In this document: positions 7,401 to 10,422 of the stretch, piece after piece
Numbering within the stretch: position 1 is the first letter of the stretch
Layout: every line of letters begins with the position of its first letter
Source: Isohypsibius dastychi
Lineage: Eukaryota > Tardigrada > Eutardigrada > Parachela > Isohypsibiidae
DNA: 10,422 nt
Direction of reading: 5' to 3'
Assembly (NCBI GenBank): GCA_034696485.1
Contig: JAQIWT010001537.1
Location: 1 to 10,422, forward strand
The notes under the pieces: generated by a model
What the model was told of the DNA's origin: nothing
The model's database searches: none
What the model saw: the letters and a program-made list of their open reading frames with translations, nothing else
Translations under genes and position numbers: made by a program

Positions 7401-9813
7401 TCGTAAATCCCGGACTTTCAATTTGAAAAAAACATGGGCTTGAAAAATCCATGTTTAGAATCTGGACTTCCTGGCGGACGCTTCTGGCGAATACCGCGGA
7501 TTCAACATCACAGTCTCCGTTGTACTACAAAATCCGACAACCGAAAGTCCTGTTGCGTGTGGTGGAGAGTTTTTCTTGGACTACGATGATGTGATATCAT
7601 TCAGTAGCCCAAATCACCCCGCAGCTTATCCGCCAAATGCTGTCTGTCAGTGGAATTTCACAACACATCCAGGAAACGGTTTTGTGGTGAGCAACATAGG
7701 TTTCATTCCCCCCGGTTCTACAACGCTGATATTTTCAGTTCAATGCAAGAAGTTTCCGGCTGGAGGATTCTCCCGATTGCGAATACGATCAGCTTGGATT
7801 TGGACCGTACCAGTGGTTTCAAACGGAGAGGTTTTGCGGCAACCGTGGACCTCAGTTCTTTTACGATCAGAACCCCGTTGTAAGATTTCAAAACTGTAGG
7901 GAAATTTTGGACTGTGCTGTTAAGGATAGGCAAACTAGGATGGCCCTAGCGAAAGGGAAATATGAGACATAACATCGGTTTCCTCCAGAATTTTCAAATA
8001 AACAGAGGTAGATCCCAATACTGTGTAGTTTACCTGCCAGGCGGTACGTTCTAAACCTTGAAGCTAGCGGAGGTTTGGAATTATCAGAAGCAAAATGATC
8101 TGAGATTTTGTCTCGTTGCTGTGCGAGCATTTTAAACTGTTTTTGGACCGGGTAATGTTAATCATCGGAAAGTATGAATTCCACCGGAAGCGACTTCCGA
8201 TCTCATATAGCCTCCAACCCCGAAATGAAAAGAAACCTTTTTTGAAGGGTTTTTTAAAATTTATCGAAATCACTGTGGGCGTGGGGGGAAGTTGCCAGCT
8301 TGCACGCCCGCGGCATGACGGAGTCTATGCCTGTACATATCTTCTCTGCTGATGCTTGCGACTGATACCATAGTGTAATTTCATTCAATTTCATGTTTCA
8401 GAGCGCGTTTTTCACCAGCGATTCATCAAATCAGTTCTCGGGGTTCACCATTCTTGTGCAATCATACTCCCTCGGGGGCAGCTCATCCCGTACGACCATA
8501 AATACGAGCCCAGGATACAATGAGACATCGACAGGCAACCCTACCGACTTCTGTAAGAACTGACTGCCTTTCGGCACTTGAGAAACTGTGCTCTATAATC
8601 AAATTCGTTTCAGCCTGCTCATACGGCGAAATTACAGTGAATTCTTCCGTTACCATCATATCTCCAAATTACCCAAACAAATACCTCAACAACTTACTAT
8701 GCAATTGGGTTTTCTATTCGGCTGATCCCACTCAAAGACTGCGGGTAAATAACAGAGGTCGTTTGCTCATTTCGATGTATGACCGAAGCTGCTGTCACCA
8801 GGTCACTGCGACAGATTTTGAACTCGAACCGTCGTCATCTTGCGGTTTTGATACGTTGTATGTGGACTCTGAACGGTACTGTGGCCTTGTTGGACCTAAC
8901 AATCAACTATCTGATGAAGACTCTATCGTAAGTCACACAAGACTATACTCATTTTGCGGGCATCCTCAACTCCTCCTTTTTTTCTAGGTTGTCAGTTTCT
9001 ATACAGACGGTTCTGGTGAATACCGGGGATTCAACATCACAGTTTCAGTTGCACCACCGAAAACGACAGTCTTGTCTATTTGCGGTGGTGATCAAGATGA
9101 CCCCTCCAACTCGGATATATATTTGCTGGAAAATGAGAACATAACATTAACCTCACCAAATTATCCCGATGTCTACCCAAACAACCTTCGATGTGGACTT
9201 CGAATTGTTGCACCTTCCGGCAAACGCCTTGTGGTATTCATTCAAAAAGCTCCCATAATTATGACAGGCAGCCACTGCGATGAATGTTTTTTTCAGTTCT
9301 ATACGAATGATTTCCGTTTGGAGACGGGATGCACGTTTGATTATCTCGAGCTGTTCGACGAATACTTTGAACCAATTGCAAAGTACTGTGATGGAACGGG
9401 GCCGGCTGGTTTGGCAACCAGTGGAAGTGAAGCTGTCAGTTCACAGAAATTTCGGTGTATTCTGGTTAACAAGTTGAAACAGACCTCTTATCCGTAGCTT
9501 GTGGTTTTCGACACGGATGACTCGTTTGGATATTCGGGTTTCAGCATAACTGTCAAAGGTTAGCTGAGAAGATAGCTAGCTCTTTACCCTCTTTACCCTC
9601 TTTACCCAGCTTGTATGTTTTGCAGTTTCAAATTGTGAGAGCTATATGGTGCCTTGCCCTAGCGACGAGAGAGTATGTATATTTCCGAGTGCAGTTTGTG
9701 ATGGTGAGTTAAAATGCTGAGTAGACTGCTGAATGATTAGCAGTGACTGACCGCATCGCTGCGTTTCAGGTCGGAAAGATTGTCCAGGAGGAACTGATGA
9801 GAAGAACTGCTAG
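4267..9813 (+). CDS. Secreted protein with seven CUB domains and a C-terminal LDLa module (971 aa, 20 exons)
   Basis: Exons: 4267-4518, 4571-4714, 5702-5861, 5928-6055, 6109-6243, 6302-6529, 6583-6723, 6902-7034, 7097-7221, 7277-7402, 7459-7686, 7739-7879, 8402-8552, 8614-8744, 8802-8927, 8988-9233, 9297-9434, 9498-9558, 9626-9703, 9770-9813. All phases agree and the total is 2916 nt. Signal peptide: residues 1-22. CUB domains start at cysteines 42, 187, 307, 442, 558, 699 and 815; each has four Cys and an S-P-N-x-P motif. CUBs 1, 3 and 5 keep the E...C-E-Y-D and F-x-S-D calcium-type residues; CUB2 has lost them. The LDLa module runs from Cys935 to Cys971 (six Cys; C-D-G-R-K-D-C...D-E-K-N-C). 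By my count all 34 cysteines lie in domains, so none is unpaired. Thr/Ser/Asn-rich linkers follow CUBs 1, 3 and 5, and N-x-S/T sites are frequent. There is no protease or membrane segment, so I infer an extracellular binding or scaffold role. The ATG at 4276 is an alternative in-frame start. Confidence 0.88.
5015..5102 (-). mobile_element. Interspersed-repeat fragment with G-rich inverted motifs
   Basis: Read on the minus strand, the sequence begins CAGTGGTGGATTTGCGAAGG, followed by a run of G and several GGATCCAGGG / CCCCCTG blocks. This resembles the CAGTGGCGGATCCAGGGGGG termini found on interspersed repeats in many invertebrate genomes. That resemblance is from memory and inferred. The 12-C run is at 5073-5084. 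The piece lies inside the intron segment absent from the paralogous introns, as expected for an insertion. Confidence 0.4.
5521..5569. repeat. Poly-C / poly-G low-complexity tract
   Basis: Ten C (5523-5532) are followed by CTTGGGGGCGGGTC-type sequence and then 21 consecutive G (5546-5566). The tract could form a hairpin or G-quadruplex and may be the far end of the repeat insertion that includes 5015-5102. The true homopolymer length is uncertain in any assembly. Confidence 0.7.
5862..5879 (+). repeat. Palindrome covering a 5' splice site
   Basis: The intron that starts here begins GTAAGAGCCAGCTCTTAC. The donor GTAAGAG is perfectly complementary to CTCTTAC four bases downstream. The homologous donors in units 2 and 3 (GTGAGCGC, GTAAGAAC) lack this. 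Confidence 0.7.
6056..6108 (+). other. Short intron with atypical acceptor, CUB2
   Basis: This 53-bp intron runs GTAACT...CTCTGAG and has no T-rich tract before the AG. Removing it joins Q-R-L-L to V-T-A-T-D-F-D-L-E, the expected CUB strand. Reading through would shift the frame. Confidence 0.75.
6401..7557 (+). repeat. Tandem duplication unit 2 (CUB3 + CUB4)
   Basis: This is the second copy and the most compact, because its counterpart of the large intron is only 178 bp (6724-6901). Stretches near-identical to unit 1 include the exon segment beginning E-L-E-N-S-T-D-C-E-Y-D and the bases around 6902 (AGCGCTTTTTTCACCAGCGA). Confidence 0.8.
7222..7276 (+). other. Short intron with atypical acceptor, CUB4
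   Basis: This 55-bp intron runs GTAACT...GTGAAAG and is the counterpart of 6056-6108. Its acceptor AAAG is purine-rich. Splicing joins Q-Q-L-R to V-T-A-T-D-F-E-L-E. Confidence 0.75.
7880..8401 (+). other. Intron of unit 3, 522 bp, homologous at both ends to intron 4715-5701
   Basis: Head (7880-7972) and tail (8373-8401) match the unit 1 intron; the roughly 400 bp between them do not. I see no gene, tRNA or transposon terminus in the middle, only a G-rich patch near 8279-8290 and AT-rich sequence. Short open frames on both strands here are unsupported. Confidence 0.7.
8745..8801 (+). other. Short stop-free intron, CUB6
   Basis: This 57-bp intron runs GTAAAT...TCACCAG. It is a multiple of three without an in-frame stop, so retention would insert 19 residues rather than truncate the protein. 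Homology to the CUB2 and CUB4 introns and restoration of the CUB strand (Q-R-L-R then V-T-A-T-D-F) favour splicing. Confidence 0.7.
9581..9607 (+). repeat. Three perfect copies of TCTTTACCC
   Basis: This 27-bp tandem repeat sits in the intron 9559-9625, just upstream of its acceptor TTTTGCAG, where it supplies part of the pyrimidine-rich stretch. Copy number probably varies between individuals. Confidence 0.85.
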
Positions 9814-9865
9814 AGTTCACAGACATTTCTCAATGCAGAAGTTTTGTTTTCATTCGCCGGTTTTT

Positions 9866-9975
9866 TTATGCAGCTAGTCGCTTTAATAACTGCGGGTTTT
9901 CTGACGTCGTCTTCATTATAAGTCTACGGGAATGACGTCAGAAAACCGCAGTTATTAAAGCGACTAGCTGTATTA
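9866..9975. repeat. Long near-perfect inverted repeat (hairpin) downstream of the CUB gene
   Basis: The left arm (9871-9908) and right arm (9934-9970) are reverse complements except for one extra G in the left arm (TGCGGGTTTT versus AAAACCGCA). G-T and A-T pairs extend the stem outward to about 9866/9975 and inward to 9910/9932, leaving a loop of about 21 nt. The inner stem contains TGACGTC. It starts 53 bp after the stop codon, so it is probably in the 3' UTR or the spacer before the astacin gene. It could be a miniature foldback transposon (flanked by TA-like bases), an RNA hairpin such as a miRNA precursor, or a 3'-UTR structure. No poly(A) signal is evident near it. Confidence 0.85.
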
Positions 9976-10208
9976 CCCCTCTGCTTCGTGTAGTCAGTGC
10001 ATCTGTTATTAAGTTGGAAGATGCCCAGAATTTGGTTCGCATTTCAAGTTCTTCAACCACGCGTAAAAGTGACTGTCAAATAGTAATTGCCCGAAGAGAA
10101 ATATAACCCCGTTTCTGTGAACACTGATACGAACAAAACCAGTTTTAGTAGTTGGGTAATCAAAATAATCTCATCCGTTTCACCGGCATTTCTTGAATAC
10201 GAAGTGAA
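9976..10208 (+). promoter_or_regulatory. Probable promoter and 5' leader of the astacin gene
   Basis: This is the 233-bp spacer between the hairpin and the ATG at 10209. ATATAA at 10101-10106 is a TATA-like string about 103 bp before the start codon. No other motif is recognised. Confidence 0.3.
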
Positions 10209-10422
10209 ATGTGGAGACTCACACCTCAGCTCCTGCTGATGTTGTGTGCATTCAGTCTCGCAGAAATTCCAGCTGATTGGGAGAAATTCATCGCCGACGA
10301 AATGCTGATCAAGCATCGGGCTGCCCATCACAAAAATTCCACCCTCACCAGCGAATATTTCCAAGGAGACATGATTGGCATCTCCACAGAACCTCTCCCA
10401 AACGGCCAGACTCCACTCCTCA
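10209..10422 (+). CDS. Astacin-family zinc metalloprotease, N-terminal part (cut by window end)
   Basis: The frame opens at ATG 10209 and stays open for 71 codons to the end of the window, so the 3' part is missing. Residues 1-18 form a signal peptide (W-R-L-T-P-Q then L-L-L-M-L-C-A-F-S-L-A), with likely cleavage before E19. A hydrophilic prosegment follows. Residues 50-55, Y-F-Q-G-D-M, match the F-x-G-D aspartate-switch motif of astacin proenzymes, in which the Asp (54) binds the active-site zinc and keeps the enzyme latent. The catalytic domain (HExxHxxGFxHE and Met-turn) would start beyond the window, so catalytic competence cannot be judged. It lies 395 bp downstream of the CUB/LDLa gene on the same strand; both encode secreted proteins. 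The alternative is an unrelated secreted protein with a chance F-Q-G-D, which I think less likely. Confidence 0.72.
   Translation, partial: MWRLTPQLLLMLCAFSLAEIPADWEKFIADEMLIKHRAAHHKNSTLTSEYFQGDMIGISTEPLPNGQTPLL

Larger units (their letters stand above)
7558..9080 (+). repeat. Tandem duplication unit 3 (CUB5 + CUB6)
   Basis: This is the third copy. The intron at 7880-8401 (522 bp) begins and ends like the intron of unit 1 rather than that of unit 2. The exon before it also shares Q-W-F-Q-T-E-R-F-C-G with unit 1, where unit 2 has Q-W-L-E-P-Q-F-C-G. A fourth, unpaired CUB (CUB7) follows. Confidence 0.8.

Noticed and set aside
8520-8987. 155-codon continuous plus-strand frame through CUB6
   Set aside because: It reads through two introns. 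Splicing restores the CUB strand and matches the paralogous units.
9072-9497. Continuous frame through CUB7 including 9234-9296
   Set aside because: The extra 21 residues would split the conserved CUB strand; GT...TTTTTTTCAG boundaries and CUB alignment support an intron.
10053-10364. 103-codon minus-strand open frame
   Set aside because: It is antisense to the astacin-type N-terminus, which has a signal peptide and family motif; the antisense product has neither.
1-10422. CRISPR array, bacterial operon or phage content
   Set aside because: Repeats are not regularly spaced with spacers, and the genes are intron-rich animal-type.

Overview
The window is eukaryotic. Its main gene has about twenty short exons separated by GT-AG introns, most of them only 52-67 bp with T-rich ...TTTCAG acceptors. 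Secreted multi-CUB and astacin proteins point to an animal. The compact introns and TTTCAG acceptors suggest an ecdysozoan such as a nematode, tardigrade or small crustacean. The phylum is inferred and cannot be settled from this sequence.

Layout. Positions 1-477 are most of a foldback (long inverted repeat) transposon with a hAT-like right terminus. Positions 486-2660 hold no firm gene. They contain a small open frame at 1261-1461 and several coding-like plus-strand blocks between 1831 and 2250 that may be a decayed or unrecognised gene. Positions 2665-3675 (minus strand) are a three-exon gene of 299 codons with no family I can name. About 590 bp then separates it from a divergent plus-strand gene at 4267-9813.

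The 4267-9813 gene is the centre of the window. Splicing 20 exons gives one uninterrupted 971-residue secreted protein: signal peptide, seven CUB domains, and a C-terminal LDL-receptor class A module that ends on its sixth cysteine. The first six CUBs are three tandem copies of a two-CUB unit, introns included. The duplication is visible in both exon and intron sequence. The first large intron (987 bp) carries inserted repeat DNA with very long C and G runs.

After the stop codon, a roughly 110-nt near-perfect hairpin (9866-9975) lies in the spacer. A second secreted protein starts at 10209 in the same direction. Its signal peptide and F-Q-G-D motif identify the prodomain of an astacin-family zinc metalloprotease, cut by the window end. 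CUB and LDLa modules are common appendages or partners of astacin-type proteases, so the two genes may act together outside the cell, but only adjacency supports that here.

The strongest candidates for something undescribed are the triplicated CUB-pair gene, the spacer hairpin, and the unrecognised minus-strand gene.
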